Below, piece by piece: positions 1-11,814 of a stretch of 64,000 nucleotides of DNA (positions are counted from its first letter, which is position 1; each line of letters starts with the position of its first letter). The translations under genes and the position numbers were made by a program. The notes beneath the pieces were generated by a model. That model ran no database searches and was not told the origin of the DNA. It saw only the letters and a list, made by a program, of their open reading frames with translations. Source of the stretch: Molanna angustata (Eukaryota > Arthropoda > Insecta > Trichoptera > Molannidae). The stretch is from the NCBI GenBank assembly GCA_963576475.1, contig OY754978.1, forward strand, positions 3,583,364-3,647,363, given 5' to 3'.

Positions 1-612
1 AAATTGTCTGGGAATCGGGGGGCAAGTCAACCTTCTTTAACCTGTCATACAATTACTTCGGCATGATCAAGTCTTAGAAGATTCAAGTAGATTTAAATTA
101 GTGAAAAATTATTCTTGTAATATTTAAGTAATAATAATACTAGTTGCATGTAACACATGAGATCCAACTATCGATAGCGACAGTATGTATAGTTGAAGAA
201 TAAGAATCAAGATATAAACCCATAAATCCAAATTATTGAAAATTTTAACACATGTTGGTATGTATGTCAAGGACAGTATGGAGGTCAGTCCTGTTTTTCT
301 ACCCGGAATATGAAAACAGCATGATGGTTCTGTATGTATGTTTGGAGATAAAGTACCTATCAAACTATTAAGTCTTCTTACATATTGTGTACATATAGGC
401 GACTGCCTTGCAAATTGTATGAAGCAATGTCGTCACTAAATTCATTTTTTATAAAAATTGTTTAAAAAGGTTTGAGATGTGTTAATAGAATGTTTATATT
501 TTTTATAGAAAATTAATTTATCTAGTTGGGGTGTTTCGGCTTTTTTCGATATTTTGATGTACATATTAAAATTTGTTAAATAAATATTTAAACAAATTTA
601 TGTTATATTTAC
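1..612. other. Intron-side flank of NAXD, no recognised feature
   Basis: AT-rich sequence downstream (in gene direction) of the NAXD second-exon donor. I looked on the minus strand for the next NAXD exon, which should begin with a VGADL-like motif, and did not find it, so it probably lies outside the window. A 79-codon minus ORF at 124-363 is not similar to NAXD and has no coding signature that I recognise. Confidence 0.4.
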
Positions 613-769
613 CCTTAAAGCAGCCATTGCAGCAAAGTAAGCTGATCCAGTTTGCATAACTGAGCCTCCAACTATGCCCACAGTTCCAAGATATCCCTTG
701 GGTTTGTCTATAGCCATCATCGGAGTAATGAGTGGGACAAACTCCTTAATTCTAGCATCATCAGTTTTC
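613..769 (-). CDS. Naxd: NAD(P)HX dehydratase, second coding exon (partial gene)
   Basis: Second coding exon of an ATP-dependent (S)-NAD(P)H-hydrate dehydratase, the repair enzyme that uses ATP to convert damaged NAD(P)HX back to NAD(P)H. Read on the minus strand it is flanked by an acceptor (tttttag before 769) and a donor (GTAAAT just below 613). The 157 nt complete a split Arg codon and encode 52 further residues without a stop. The motif GIVGGSVMQTGSAYFAAMA fits the family's glycine-rich start of the ribokinase-like fold (consensus G-x-I-G-x-x-G-G-S-x-x-x-T-G-A-x-Y-F-A-A). The preceding VPLITP and DKPKGYLGT match the usual PPLTP and HKGQxGRIG. The exon ends at phase 0 with ALR, where family members continue VGADL. 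The remainder is off the left edge. Family assignment rests on motif recognition only. Confidence 0.85.
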
Positions 770-948
770 CTAAAAACAATAATTTCATACTATATTTATT
801 AGATTCAGTATTAAAGAGATCATTATTCATTTGGTTTTTGTATTCAAAAATCAATTTGTTGAAAAACGCGTTTGTGGCTTCTACTATGCAGAGTTATATT
901 ATTTTGGAAATGAATTAATGCATATTTCAAACTACATATTTACCTATC

Positions 949-3900
949 TGCTACATATACCTACATATTTACCAAACTTTATATCTAGTATCACTGCTCT
1001 GCTACATCTACCTACATATTTACCAAACTTTCTATCTAGCATCACTGCTCTGCTACATCTACCTACATATTTACCAAACTTTCTATCTAGCATCACTGCT
1101 CTGCTACATCTACCTACATATTTACCAAACTTTCTATCTAGCATCACTACTCTGCTACATCTACCTACATATTTACCAAACTTTCTATCTAGCATCACTA
1201 CTCTGCTACATCTACCTACATATTTACCAAACTTTCTATCTAGCATCACTGCTCTGCAACATCTACCTACATATTTACCAAACTTTCTATCTAGCATCAC
1301 TACTCTGCTACATCTACCTACATATTTACCAAACTTTCTATCTAGCATCACTGCTCTGCTACATCTACCTACATATTTACCAAACTTTCTATCTAGCATC
1401 ACTACTCTGCTACATCTACCTACATATTTACCAAACTTTCTATCTAGCATCACTGCTCTGCTACATCTACCTACATATTTACCAAACTTTCTATCTAGCA
1501 TCACTACTCTGCTACATCTACCTACATATTTACCAAACTTTCTATCTAGCATCACTGCTCTGCTACATCTACCTACATATTTACCAAACTTTCTATCTAG
1601 CATCACTGCTCTGCTACATCTACCTACATATTTACCAAACTTTCTATCTAGCATCACTGCTCTGCTACATCTACCTACATATTTACCAAACTTTCTATCT
1701 AGCATCACTACTCTGCTACATCTACCTACATATTTACCAAACTTTCTATCTAGCATCACTGCTCTGCTACATCTACCTACATATTTACCAAACTTTCTAT
1801 CTAGCATCACTGCTCTGCTACATCTACCTACATATTTACCAAACTTTCTATCTAGCATCACTACTCTGCTACATCTACCTACATATTTACCAAACTTTCT
1901 ATCTAGCATCACTGCTCTGCTACATCTACCTACATATTTACCAAACTTTCTATCTAGCATCACTACTCTGCTACATCTACCTACATATTTACCAAACTTT
2001 CTATCTAGCATCACTACTCTGCTACATCTACCTACATATTTACCAAACTTTCTATCTAGCATCACTACTCTGCTACATCTACCTACATATTTACCAAACT
2101 TTCTATCTAGCATCACTGCTCTGCTACATCTACCTACATATTTACCAAACTTTATATCTAGTATCACTGCTCTGCTACATCTACCTACATATTTACCAAA
2201 CTTTCTATCTAGCATCACTACTCTGCTACATCTACCTACATATTTACCAAACTTTCTATCTAGCATCACTACTCTGCTACATCTACCTACATATTTACCA
2301 AACTTTATATCTAGTATCACTGCTCTGCTACATCTACCTACATATTTACCAAACTTTCTATCTAGCATCACTACTCTGCTACATCTACCTACATATTTAC
2401 CAAACTTTCTATCTAGCATCACTACTCTGCTACATCTACCTACATATTTACCAAACTTTATATCTAGTATCACTGCTCTGCTACATCTACCTACATATTT
2501 ACCAAACTTTCTATCTAGCATAACTGCTCTGCTACATCTACCTACACATTTACCAAACTTTCTATCTAGTTTCACTGCTCTGCTACATCTACCTACATAT
2601 TTACCAAACTTTCTATCTAGCATCACTGCTCTGCTACATCTACCTACATATTTACCAAACTTTCTATCTAGCATCACTACTCTGCTACATCTACCTACAT
2701 ATTTACCAAACTTTCTATCTAGCATCACTACTCTGCTACATCTACCTACATATTTACCAAACTTTCTATCTAGCATCACTACTCTGCTACATCTACCTAC
2801 ATATTTACCAAACTTTCTATCTAGCATCACTACTCTGCTACATCTACCTACATATTTACCAAACTTTCTATCTAGCATCACTACTCTGCTACATCTACCT
2901 ACATATTTACCAAACTTTCTATCTAGCATCACTACTCTGCTACATATACCTACATATTTACCAAACTTTATATCTAGTATCACTGCTCTGCTACATCTAC
3001 CTACATATTTACCAAACTTTCTATCTAGCATCACTGCTCTGCTACATCTACCTACATATTTACCAAACTTTCTATCTAGCATCACTACTCTGCTACATCT
3101 ACCTACATATTTACCAAACTTTCTATCTAGCATCACTACTCTGCTACATATACCTACATATTTACCAAACTTTATATCTAGTATCACTGCTCTGCTACAT
3201 CTACCTACATATTTACCAAACTTTCTATCTAGCATCACTGCTCTGCTACATCTACCTACATATTTACCAAACTTTCTATCTAGCATCACTACTCTGCTAC
3301 ATCTACCTACATATTTACCAAACTTTCTATCTAGCATCACTACTCTGCTACATCTACCTACATATTTACCAAACTTTATATCTAGTATCACTGCTCTGCT
3401 ACATCTACCTACATATTTACCAAACTTTCTATCTAGCATCACTGCTCTGCTACATCTACCTACACATTTACCAAACTTTCTATCTAGTTTCACTGCTCTG
3501 CTACATCTACCTACATATTTACCAAACTTTCTATCTAGCATCACTGCTCTGCTACATCTACCTACATATTTACCAAACTTTCTATCTAGCATCACTACTC
3601 TGCTACATCTACCTACATATTTACCAAACTTTCTATCTAGCATCACTACTCTGCTACATCTACCTACATATTTACCAAACATTCTATCTAGCATCACTAC
3701 TCTGCTACATCTACCTACATATTTACCAAACTTTCTATCTAGCATCACTACTCTGCTACATCTACCTACATATTTACCAAACTTTCTATCTAGCATCACT
3801 ACTCTGCTACATCTACTTACATATTTACCAAACTTTCTATCTAGCATCACTACTCTGCTACATATACCTACATATTTACCAAACTTTATATCTAGTATCA

Positions 3901-4138
3901 CTGCTCTGCTACATCTACCTACATATTTACCAAACTTTCTATCTAGCATCACTGCTCTGCTACATCTACCTACATATTTACCAAACTTTCTATCTAGCAT
4001 CACTACTCTGCTACATATACCTACATATTTACCAAACTTTATATCTAGTATCACTGCTCTGCTACATCTACCTACATATTTACCAAACTTTCTATCTAGC
4101 ATCACTGCTCTGCTATATCTACCTACATATTTACCAAA
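949..4138. repeat. 51-bp minisatellite, about 62 copies, in NAXD intron 1
   Basis: Head-to-tail array of a 51-bp unit beginning ctacatctacctacatat. Units vary mainly at a G/A position (ctgctctg or ctactctg) and in a ttatatctagtatc subtype. As 51 is divisible by three and the unit lacks stops in one frame on each strand, ORFs of 1110 codons (+) and 1053 codons (-) run through it; both are artefacts. A rare variant containing cctacacattt occurs at 2541 and again at 3459, exactly 918 bp (18 units) apart, so a block of units was duplicated. Confidence 0.97.
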
Positions 4139-4215
4139 TTATTTTCATTTACTTATTATATAATCTTTACTAAGCTTCCATATTTTCCAAATTAAATCAT
4201 ACATGAGGTTGTTTT

Positions 4216-4376
4216 TTTTAATTGGTACTGACTGAAAATACAAATTCACACAATTTTAATTGGTACTGACTGAAAATACAAATTCACACAATTTTAATTG
4301 GTACTGACTGAAAATACAAATTCACACAATTTTAATTGGTACTGACTGAAAATACAAATTCACACAATTTTAATTA
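4216..4376. repeat. 38-bp tandem repeat, 4.2 copies
   Basis: Four near-identical 38-bp units starting ttttaattggtactgactg at 4216, 4254, 4292 and 4330, then a partial fifth. It lies in NAXD intron 1 between the 51-bp array and the first coding exon. Confidence 0.95.
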
Positions 4377-4503
4377 GATCTCGTAGAAACTGATTTACCA
4401 TTTTTTTACCATGTTGATTTCATATCTAGTCAAAAGATAATTCTAATCTTTTAAAAAAATATTATTTATACAACCAATTACAGGAAATAAAAATGAACCA
4501 TAC

Positions 4504-4619
4504 CTTTGTGTTCTACATGTGCTGTATCTAGAATAAGCCACAGGATCTGTTTCACATTGTATCTTGGGAATAAATAATGTAAACAAGAAAAAAACTAAAA
4601 ATAAGTAATATTTTCCCAT
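4504..4619 (-). CDS. Naxd: NAD(P)HX dehydratase, first coding exon with signal peptide
   Basis: First coding exon of the NAXD-like gene. ATG at 4619 has A at -3 and is the first true ATG of this open frame; the longer frame to 4679 opens with GTG after a TAA. The exon encodes 38 residues plus two bases. It opens with a lysine and a strongly hydrophobic core (YYLFLVFFLFTLFI, residues 4-17), then KIQC, which looks like a secretory or organelle-targeting leader; NAXD proteins are known to carry such N-terminal leaders. The exon ends AG before GTATGG (phase 2), and the exon at 613-769 starts with G (the missing third base), giving Arg-Lys-Thr in the correct frame. This exact phase match is the main evidence that the two exons belong together. 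Intron 1 is 3.7 kb and mostly minisatellite. Confidence 0.7.
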
Positions 4620-5530
4620 TATGTTCCGGTTGTGGGAAGTTATCAATAAATGAATTTTGCTAAAACACTCGCATAACACACATTAACAGAGTAGCTCATA
4701 GATTATTATCAATCTTTGTAGCTGCTAATGTAATAAAAAATGGAACATCAAATTAATGATTTTTTTGTAATATTGTGTAAGTGTAAAACCCAATTTACAA
4801 TGTCTCTCTTTGCTACATATAAGTCTAATAATACATAAATATGTATATATTTAAGAAATCTTAACAGTATTCAACATGTCTTTTCGACAAATGAAAAATC
4901 ATATTGTTGTTTCATATTGAAAAATCATGTATATTTCAATTACATAAATAGCATAAAAAAAATAAAAAGGATATAGTAGGTATCTAGAATACATTTTTAT
5001 AAATGAGAATCTGAAAAAATCTGAGAACTAAATGAAAAGTCACATCACAGTGACATCTTTGTACCACAAAATAAAGATATATGCTATAAGAAAAGTAAAT
5101 TCAGTTGTTTATTTTCCAGTTTATTGTTTTATTTTTATTTTATTGATTTTATAGAACCAACAGTTTACAATATGAATTTACCTACAATAGGTATAATTAT
5201 ATTAACAGGTTGTACTGTTTATACTATTTTTTTTTGAGCAAGCAAACAGTCAAACAATAAGTGTTAAATTTATTGTAAAAAATAAGTGTTACTTAAATAA
5301 ATGTAAACCAAAACAGTTTGCAGTAATTTTACTCGTCTTGAAGAAGTACTCTATATATAAAAATGTGACCAGATATAAAAAGTTATTAATTTAGTCAATA
5401 TTAGGTACTTACCTACAGCAGAACAAAATTAATAGAAAGGAAAAAATAACAAAAAAAATATGTAAATGTGCTCATGAGGAAGGAAAAGGAATGGAAGGAA
5501 GTGAAAAATCAGAATCACTGCAATGTTATC
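4620..5530. other. NAXD 5' flank, presumed promoter side, nothing specific
   Basis: Very AT-rich sequence upstream of the NAXD start codon on the minus strand. The 5' UTR and promoter should lie here, but I see no TATA box or initiator that I would defend. No second gene reads away from it. Confidence 0.3.
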
Positions 5531-5980
5531 AATGACTTGAAAACTAAACATTATCAACCTCTCATCAATGACTTGAAAACTAAACATTATCAACCTCTCA
5601 TCAATGACTTGAGAACTTAACATTATCAACCTCTCATCAATGACTTGAAAACTAAAAATTATCAACCTCTCATCAATGACTTGAAAACTAAACATTGCCC
5701 CCAAGTCAAATTGAAAACGCTGTTCGTTTTCGCCAAGCGCTAATTTTTTTTGTATGGGATTTGACGTTTGTTGTTTGTTATTGTAGAAAAAATTTCTACA
5801 ACAAACGTCAAATCCCATACAAAAAAAATTAGCGCTTGGCGAAAACGAACAGCGTTTTCAATTTGACTTGGGGGCATTATCAACCTCTCATCAATGACTT
5901 GAAAACTAAAAATTATCAACCTCTCATCAATGACTTGAAAACTAAACATTATCAACCTCTCATCAATGCCTTGAAAACTT
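5531..5980. repeat. 36-bp tandem repeat, about 8 copies, split by a MITE
   Basis: Units of 36 bp (aatgacttgaaaactaaaca...) start at 5531, 5567, 5603, 5639 and 5675. They resume after the fold-back element at 5697-5875 for about three more copies, the last degenerate (atgccttgaaaacttgag). Confidence 0.93.
5697..5875. mobile_element. Fold-back MITE with perfect 78-bp arms
   Basis: The arms at 5697-5774 and 5798-5875 are perfect inverted repeats (left end GCCCCCAAGTCAAATTGAAA) around a 23-nt loop. The element interrupts a unit of the 36-bp array, so the empty site is known: aacattatcaacc. Flanks read aac-ATT-element-ATT-atcaacc, giving an apparent 3-bp ATT duplication; because the base T next to the arm could be counted as element, the duplication size is slightly ambiguous. 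No coding capacity. The superfamily is not assigned. Confidence 0.88.
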
Positions 5981-7730
5981 GAGACTTAAATCTGGCTTTT
6001 GTGTGTTGATGGATGTCCACCGCACCAAAAAATTGTTAATATATTGTTCCATACATCAAATTATTTTTTGGTAATTACATATTTACAGGTGGAATAATTT
6101 ATAAATAATTTCTTCTATATAAATAATTTATAATTGTTTATAAAGAAGATTTAATTTTTCACTTTGCAAAGTTATTTGATACTATATTATATGTAAACCA
6201 TTTTTGGGCAAAATGTTGCCTAAAAAGTATCTGTGCGTGATATCTTATGACCCAACAATATCAAATTTTAACCTTCACTTATCAATGTGTTTGGCAATTT
6301 AAGTTATTTCTCCAACAATTTATTATTATTAACTGCAATGCCTTATTACTTAACACATGAATTTGTATATTTTTCACATGTCTAAAATATACCTACCATG
6401 AAATTGTCTTTAATTTTAATTAAAATTAAATATTAGATTATCAAACTCCTTGCTATGTTAAAAAAAACTAATGTATGATGGTTTCCAGGGATCGATTTCC
6501 AATAGAGCAATATTTTAAAAATCATTTATCACACAATCATGTATAGTTGTCACCAAATATCTTGAGCCATTTCATCGAGAAGGGGGGTGATTTGCATATA
6601 GGTATACCAACGAAACAAAAAGACACAAAATTGCGTTCTGCGCACCCAGAAACCTGGTTCAAGATATTTGGCGATATTTATACCTATTGCTCAGGATGCA
6701 AGCTAATGTTTATTATTATTATTATTAAATAACACTTTTCTTTTTATTGGTACTTATAGAAAATGAAATTCTCTTTTGTTGTATTTAGATCAATAAAAAA
6801 TAAAATACATAAAAAATAGTCTGTTCACTGAAATGGTTTACTTTCCCAATGCTACTTTTGATTTTGGAACATGATGATGTCAGTAGACATAGCGATTATA
6901 ACCTCAAAATAACAAGTAACATACGATAAATAATAAATCAATGATAAATGTATGTAGGTATTTCCCTCCTAATTACACCTTCCTGTGTAATTATAATGGT
7001 ATACATATGCCCTCCAGTATATATGTCTTTATGACGTCATACCAAATGTAAAAGGGTGGATATATGTAGTTAGGGGGTTGGTATTTAGTGGTACAACATT
7101 AAAACAAAACAATATCTTGACATTTTCAATCGCATGTTTTTAAAACTGTTGGTTTCAAATGTTTTAAAATAAAAAATATAGATATAATTCCAATTGACAA
7201 AAACCAATGTAAAATTAATTTTGTATTTTAATAATCTAATATTATTTTTTTAGGAATTCAAGATACTGTTTCATTGACATCAAGAAAGGAAAATATCTTA
7301 AATACTACTTTTGTTAGGGTATATAAAGTGAAATATTAGGTATTGTTTGGTGTATAATTTTTAATTTACACCAACATTACTCATTCAAAAACCATACATA
7401 GTGTTACAAAAATAAATATTTTGTTTCTCTCATGAAGACTTGTATTTAAATGTATATATGCATCAAAGCTTAAAGTGAATATATGTATCAAAGCTCAATT
7501 TATAATGCAACTTGCTAACGCGAGACGCAATTATAGGATTCTGACCTAACCTAGTCAAAATATGTACACCTACTTACATTTTACATTTTTAAAACTATTT
7601 TTAATAATAACATATTAATTGTAAGTAAATGTGCCTACATCTATCAATTATAAAACTGAAATTATTAGTTTTTTTTGTCAGGAAAAGTAGTTAGGTGAAA
7701 AAAATTTTTTTTTTAATAATTATATCCATC
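5981..7730. other. Gene-free AT-rich stretch with one small inverted-repeat element
   Basis: No host exon seen. At 6547-6676 an imperfect inverted repeat (tcaccaaatatcttgagcc against ggttcaagatatttggcga) brackets about 90 bp and may be a short MITE; it produces a 61-codon ORF that I regard as incidental. The rest is unremarkable AT-rich sequence. Confidence 0.4.
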
Positions 7731-7734
7731 AATC

Positions 7735-7940
7735 CTCATTTTTGCATTATTCATACCATCACGACATATCCTACAATGTGTGTTTGTGGTCACATTACCT
7801 TATAAAAGGAAGCAGGAACATGAGTGTATCCCCACACACCGGTGTCGTCTCACCTGAAAAGCCACTACATTCAAAATGGATGGTCAATCTCATTGCTGAA
7901 TAATGTGAGATGTTATTTTGCCTCTTTTTGCGTTGGGATT
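7735..7940 (+). repeat. Dispersed repeat family E, copy 1
   Basis: Contains ccccacacaccggtgtcgtc, then cattcaaaatgg and gctgaataatgtgagatgtt. The same series of words recurs, diverged, at 27485-27780 and 57630-57870, and partly near 61670. An element of unknown class; no terminal structure was found. Confidence 0.6.
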
Positions 7941-8044
7941 ATAAAGCTAAACATATTGCATAAAACTAGGAGTAAATATGTTAACTTTTTCATATTTTTG
8001 ATCTTACATATATACAGATTTTTTTTTTGTAAATACAAAATTCA

Positions 8045-8770
8045 TCCGAGGAAGGGATAATTATTTAAACATCTTCTTGTACATAATATAAACAAATATA
8101 ATTGTACACTGGCGGGCTTATTGCCATTAGGCAATTTCTTCCAACCAACCAGATTACGAAGTATTACAACATTGTGTATGTACAACAGCAAATAAATATG
8201 AGTAAAAGAAATCAATGAAAATACGTATAACACTTACATAAATACTATTAAAATAAAAAAAAAAAAAATAATAATTCATAGCAAGAAAAAATGATATGGT
8301 AAGGACAGGAAAGGAAATCGGGATCAGGTGTTCAAGGATAAATATTCCTTCTTTAGTTTTTTCTTGAAAATACTAAGTGAGTTAGACGACGCAATATCCG
8401 GACTAAGACTATTCCATAATCTAGCTGATTGTACTTCGAACGAAGAGCTGAGAAATTCTGTATTATGGATAGGGATGGATAGTGTTGTACGTTCAGCAGA
8501 TCGGAGTGGAAGTCCATGGTTGGATAAATAAGTGAATTTGCTTTTGAGGTACTGTGGCAGGTTTGGGTTCGAGAGAATATTGTACAATAGTGACAAGATG
8601 TACGTGTATATTGCGCCGCTGGCGTATCCTGGGCCAACAAAGAAGATTGCGGCAAGATGATATGCGATCAAATTTTTTCAACCCAAAGGTGAATCTGATA
8701 CGTCATATATTCTGAAGACGTTCAAGTTTATTGAGATGCACTTCATTTGCATCCAAATAGCACACATCGG
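8045..8770 (-). mobile_element. CR1-like LINE, 3' fragment (family L)
   Basis: Minus-strand 5'-truncated LINE. The open frame at 8324-8671 ends in a typical LINE C-terminus: LPLRSAERTTLSIPIHNTEF, then a W-NSLSPDI motif and SLSIFKKKLKKEYLSLNT. The downstream 3' UTR carries tgccattaggcaatttcttcc and an A/T-rich tail near 8045. Related fragments occur at 9985-10830, 26080-26172, 34645-34934 and 41583-41694, all minus strand. Clade placement is by C-terminal look only; Jockey or Rex-like clades are possible. Confidence 0.75.
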
Positions 8771-8821
8771 CATAATCAAGCAATGGAAGAAGAAGTGATT
8801 GAGCTAGAGTTATTTTACAAC

Positions 8822-9045
8822 GGAAAATAACTCTAGCATCAGTCTTGAAACTTCACTGAAAAATGTATCAGTCTTGAAACTTCACTCCGATCTGTCATTT
8901 TAGGTGCCTTTTCACTCAATTGCAATTATTGAAAATAAAACTCAATTATGAAAATATAATAATGATTCCGATCTATCATTTTTGGCGCCTTGTCACTCAA
9001 TAAATTGCAATCGAAAATAAAACTCAATTAAGAAAATATAATGTA
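8822..9045. repeat. Two-copy tandem duplication of about 105 bp
   Basis: The words ccgatctgtcattttaggtgcc, cactcaattgcaatt and aaaataaaactcaatta recur about 100 bp later as ccgatctatcatttttggcgcc and so on. A smaller doublet (atcagtcttgaaacttcact) precedes them at 8840-8887. Confidence 0.6.
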
Positions 9046-9186
9046 AAATAATTCTAAATGTTTTTACAATAATCCAACTGTCGTGTCGATTCGTTCAAGA
9101 AAATTTATTTCTCTTAATGAATCGACAGTAAGATACGCGAAATTTATAAATTGAATAATATCTTAAGACATTATACAACTCCATAA

Positions 9187-9277
9187 GATAATTATATCCA
9201 TGATATGGGTCATCATAAGGGGGGTAGTCCTTGAAATCAAAAACCTCATGATTACCCATATCATGGATATAATTATC
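9187..9277. repeat. Perfect 24-bp inverted repeat, 43-bp loop
   Basis: 9187-9210 (gataattatatccatgatat...) is the exact reverse complement of 9254-9277. The right arm sequence recurs at about 27669-27697 inside a copy of repeat E, so the arm belongs to a dispersed element. A second stem (tgtcgattcgtt / aatgaatcgaca) lies just upstream at 9084-9128. Confidence 0.85.
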
Positions 9278-9419
9278 AACTGGAGTATAAATGTTGATTT
9301 AACCCCAAAATTCAACATGAGCATATCTGTTAACAAAACGAAGAGTTTAACGATATCCAAGTAACCAAGAAGATGCAAGTTTGTAATAGATGACATTCCA
9401 GTGGAGCAAGTTTTGACTT

Positions 9420-9962
9420 TCAGATATCTGGGTGTGGAAATCTCGAGCCATAGTGACCTTTATTCAGAAGTTAGAGAACAGACCAATAAAGCAGCTGCTA
9501 TATTTCAGGATGTCTCAAAAATATCATCTGGCATAACAAATTCATAAGAACGGATAGTAAGGTCAGAATTTATAAGACATGTGTTAGACCAATCATGACA
9601 TATGCGGTGGAGACAAGAGCCGACACGACCAGAACCAAAAACCTCCTACGAACATCGGAAATGAAGGTTTTAATGGCTATCACAGGGAAGACGCTTAGGG
9701 ACAGAATTCGCAATGACGACATTAGGCGGACCTGTGAGACCGAGGACATCATACGATGGAGTAGAGCTAGGAGAAGATTTTGGAGGGACCATGTCAACAG
9801 GATGGACGCATCTCGAATCCCATCCATAGCGGCAAACGAAATCCCACCAGGGCATCGCTTCCCCGGAAGACCACCGAAGAGGTGGAAGGATAGCTGAACC
9901 TCAGCTTCACTAGAATATCTTTCTCGAAAAAACAGATCTACGATCTAAAATAAGGAGAAGAA
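9420..9962 (+). mobile_element. RTE-like LINE, 3' fragment
   Basis: Decayed RT C-terminus: FRYLGVEISSHSDLY near 9418, then RTSEMKVLMAITGKTLRDR and IRNDDIRRTCETEDIIRW, ending HRFPGRPPKRWKDS at 9897. This is the post-RT tail typical of insect RTE elements. A stop and a frameshift near 9545-9595 separate the two parts. The element ends in an aaggagaagaagat tail. Confidence 0.8.
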
Positions 9963-9984
9963 GATTTAACCCGCCCCCCGATAC

Positions 9985-10830
9985 ACACGATTAAACTTTT
10001 TATACAATAATGTATACAATTGCGGGTTTATTGCCATAAGGCAATTTCTTCCAACCTACCAGAGCAGAAGCGGTAGGTATATTAAATTTATATTATAAAA
10101 CAAATAGAAGGACAAACACTTAACATTATCAAATGTCAATACACAGCAACAAAGAAAAGAGAGGTTGTGGGATGTGTGAGAGAGAGAGGATATATAGAAG
10201 GGGTGTCAATTAAAAGTTATTAGAGATGTATAACAACTTTATTCTTTTTTTAAAGTGTCGAATCGATTGAGACGTCGTAATATCATCACTTAAGGTTTTC
10301 CATGGTCTTGCTGGTTGTACTTGAAAAGAAGAACTGAAGAGTTCAGTAGAATGAATGAGAATAGCTAGTGTAGTACGATCAGCAGATCGAAGAGGCAGAC
10401 TGTGATTTAACAAGAAAATAACCTCTTTCATAAGATATTGTGGTGAATTAGTGTTTATTAATTATATTATATTGTCGGCCTTCGTGGCTCAGTTGGTTAG
10501 GTAACTGACTGCTGATCCAAAGGTCCCGGGTTCGATTCCCGGTGGAGACACAGTTTTCAATTGTGTCTTCAGTCTGGATCTGTGAGACAGGATATGGCAA
10601 CATGTTATTGGGTGCGTGTTAAATTAATATTTGACATAGTACCTACCTGTTAGTTGCCCGAGAAGTACTTAATATAAAATAAAAAGAAAATAAATTAAAT
10701 TAGATAGTAGTGAAAGTAAATGAATGTCACGACGTTGACTTATCTTAGGACACAAATAGCGAAGAAGATTTCGGTAAGATGAAACATAATCATATTTTCT
10801 AAGATTTTAAATAAAGCGTAGGTCATAGAA
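9985..10830 (-). mobile_element. CR1-like LINE (family L) with nested SINE
   Basis: Second minus-strand family-L fragment. The C-terminal frame at 10210-10431 has SLPLRSADRTTLAILIHSTE and a K-TLSDDITTSQSIRHFKK motif. Alignment by eye to the 8-kb copy shows the sequence continuing across 10474-10700: both copies have a 'gaagatt.cggtaagatgaaa' type segment afterwards. So the SINE inserted into this LINE. Confidence 0.7.
10474..10700 (+). mobile_element. tRNA-derived SINE
   Basis: The head (10477-10550) resembles a tRNA with an A box TGGCTCAGTTGG (10485-10496) and a B box GGTTCGATTCC (10529-10539), the internal RNA polymerase III promoter. The acceptor-stem halves do not pair, so it is not a functional tRNA gene; the anticodon-like loop holds GAT. 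A 150-bp unrelated body follows, ending in an A-rich tail. Confidence 0.8.
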
Positions 10831-11814
10831 TTGCGTAGGTGTATATATTTTTTTTCAATCATTCAACGTCATTAAAGAGTTCTTCGCTAGTATCCATTAG
10901 TATCATATTTTCAATTTTCATTTATTAACAAATTACCTACTTATCTATGTATATTAAGTTATCATCAATAATATCTTTGTGATATGACCCGCTCATCAAA
11001 CATCCATGCCTAGTGGCAATTCAATTTAACCAAATTAAAATTTCACACCGACGAATGAAGAACAAACTGTAGTGTCGTTGGTAGCTTTGTTGTGGTTACC
11101 TTAGGACAATTGCTGAAAGTGGAAGAAAACACACAACAAACCTACTGATGGAACCGAAAAACTTTCAAGTTTCGCAGAAAAATCGCCTTTAACCATCAAC
11201 AAATCTAAGTACTTGCGACATAGCCAGCGGTTTATTTTTAAGTGCCAAACTCCCTCGAGTCTGACACATGGCACGGTCGCTTTTCGCTCCCACGTGAATT
11301 ACAGGTAAATGAATTCAAGTCTTTCGCCACCCCCTCAGTTTGATGTCGATTTTGAACGAGGTTGAACGTATGTCGTGTTGGTGTAACAATATTTATGTTA
11401 ATGATATCGAATTAGAGTGATGTCAGCATGACAAGTTATGTTTCCTTATATAGATTCAATAACATTTCTCTGTGATTTGTGATTCATTTTAACACTTTAT
11501 GTAAGTCTATCGATATCTTATTAGAATCTTATAAGAAATAACCAAATGTACTGCAAAACTCTGTGTATGTTATTCTTGTTATATTTAATAGGTTTTACGA
11601 TTGTTTTAGTGGTTGTGTTTTAACGCGAGTTGCAAATATTTATTAGGTAGATATCCTTCAAGTTAAATACCTATTAAAATCCGCGAAATAACTTTTGTTG
11701 AAATAATTAAAAGCAGTTTTGGGAATTTTAAAATCAAATAGATTTAAAGAAATATTTATTTATTTACAATGACAAATCAAACAATCATCATTTTGTCGAT
11801 CTGAATATTCTGCC
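10831..11814 (+). promoter_or_regulatory. Upstream region of the zinc-finger gene
   Basis: Less repetitive than its surroundings. At 11230-11310 there is higher-complexity sequence with an E-box (cacgtg, 11291-11296) and a donor-like GAATTACAG/gtaaat near 11309, which could be the end of a non-coding first exon. The start ATG at 11815 has gcc directly before it. I cannot identify a transcription start; treat the region only as the likely promoter and 5' UTR. Confidence 0.3.

Noticed and set aside
949..4138. CRISPR-like array
   Set aside because: Units are contiguous with no unique spacers, and the DNA is eukaryotic.
831..4163. 1110-codon plus ORF and 1053-codon minus ORF
   Set aside because: Both are translations of the 51-bp minisatellite, whose unit length is a multiple of three; the array lies in the NAXD intron.
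10477..10550. Functional tRNA gene
   Set aside because: The A and B boxes are good, but the acceptor halves do not pair and a SINE body with A-rich tail follows; it is also nested in a LINE.
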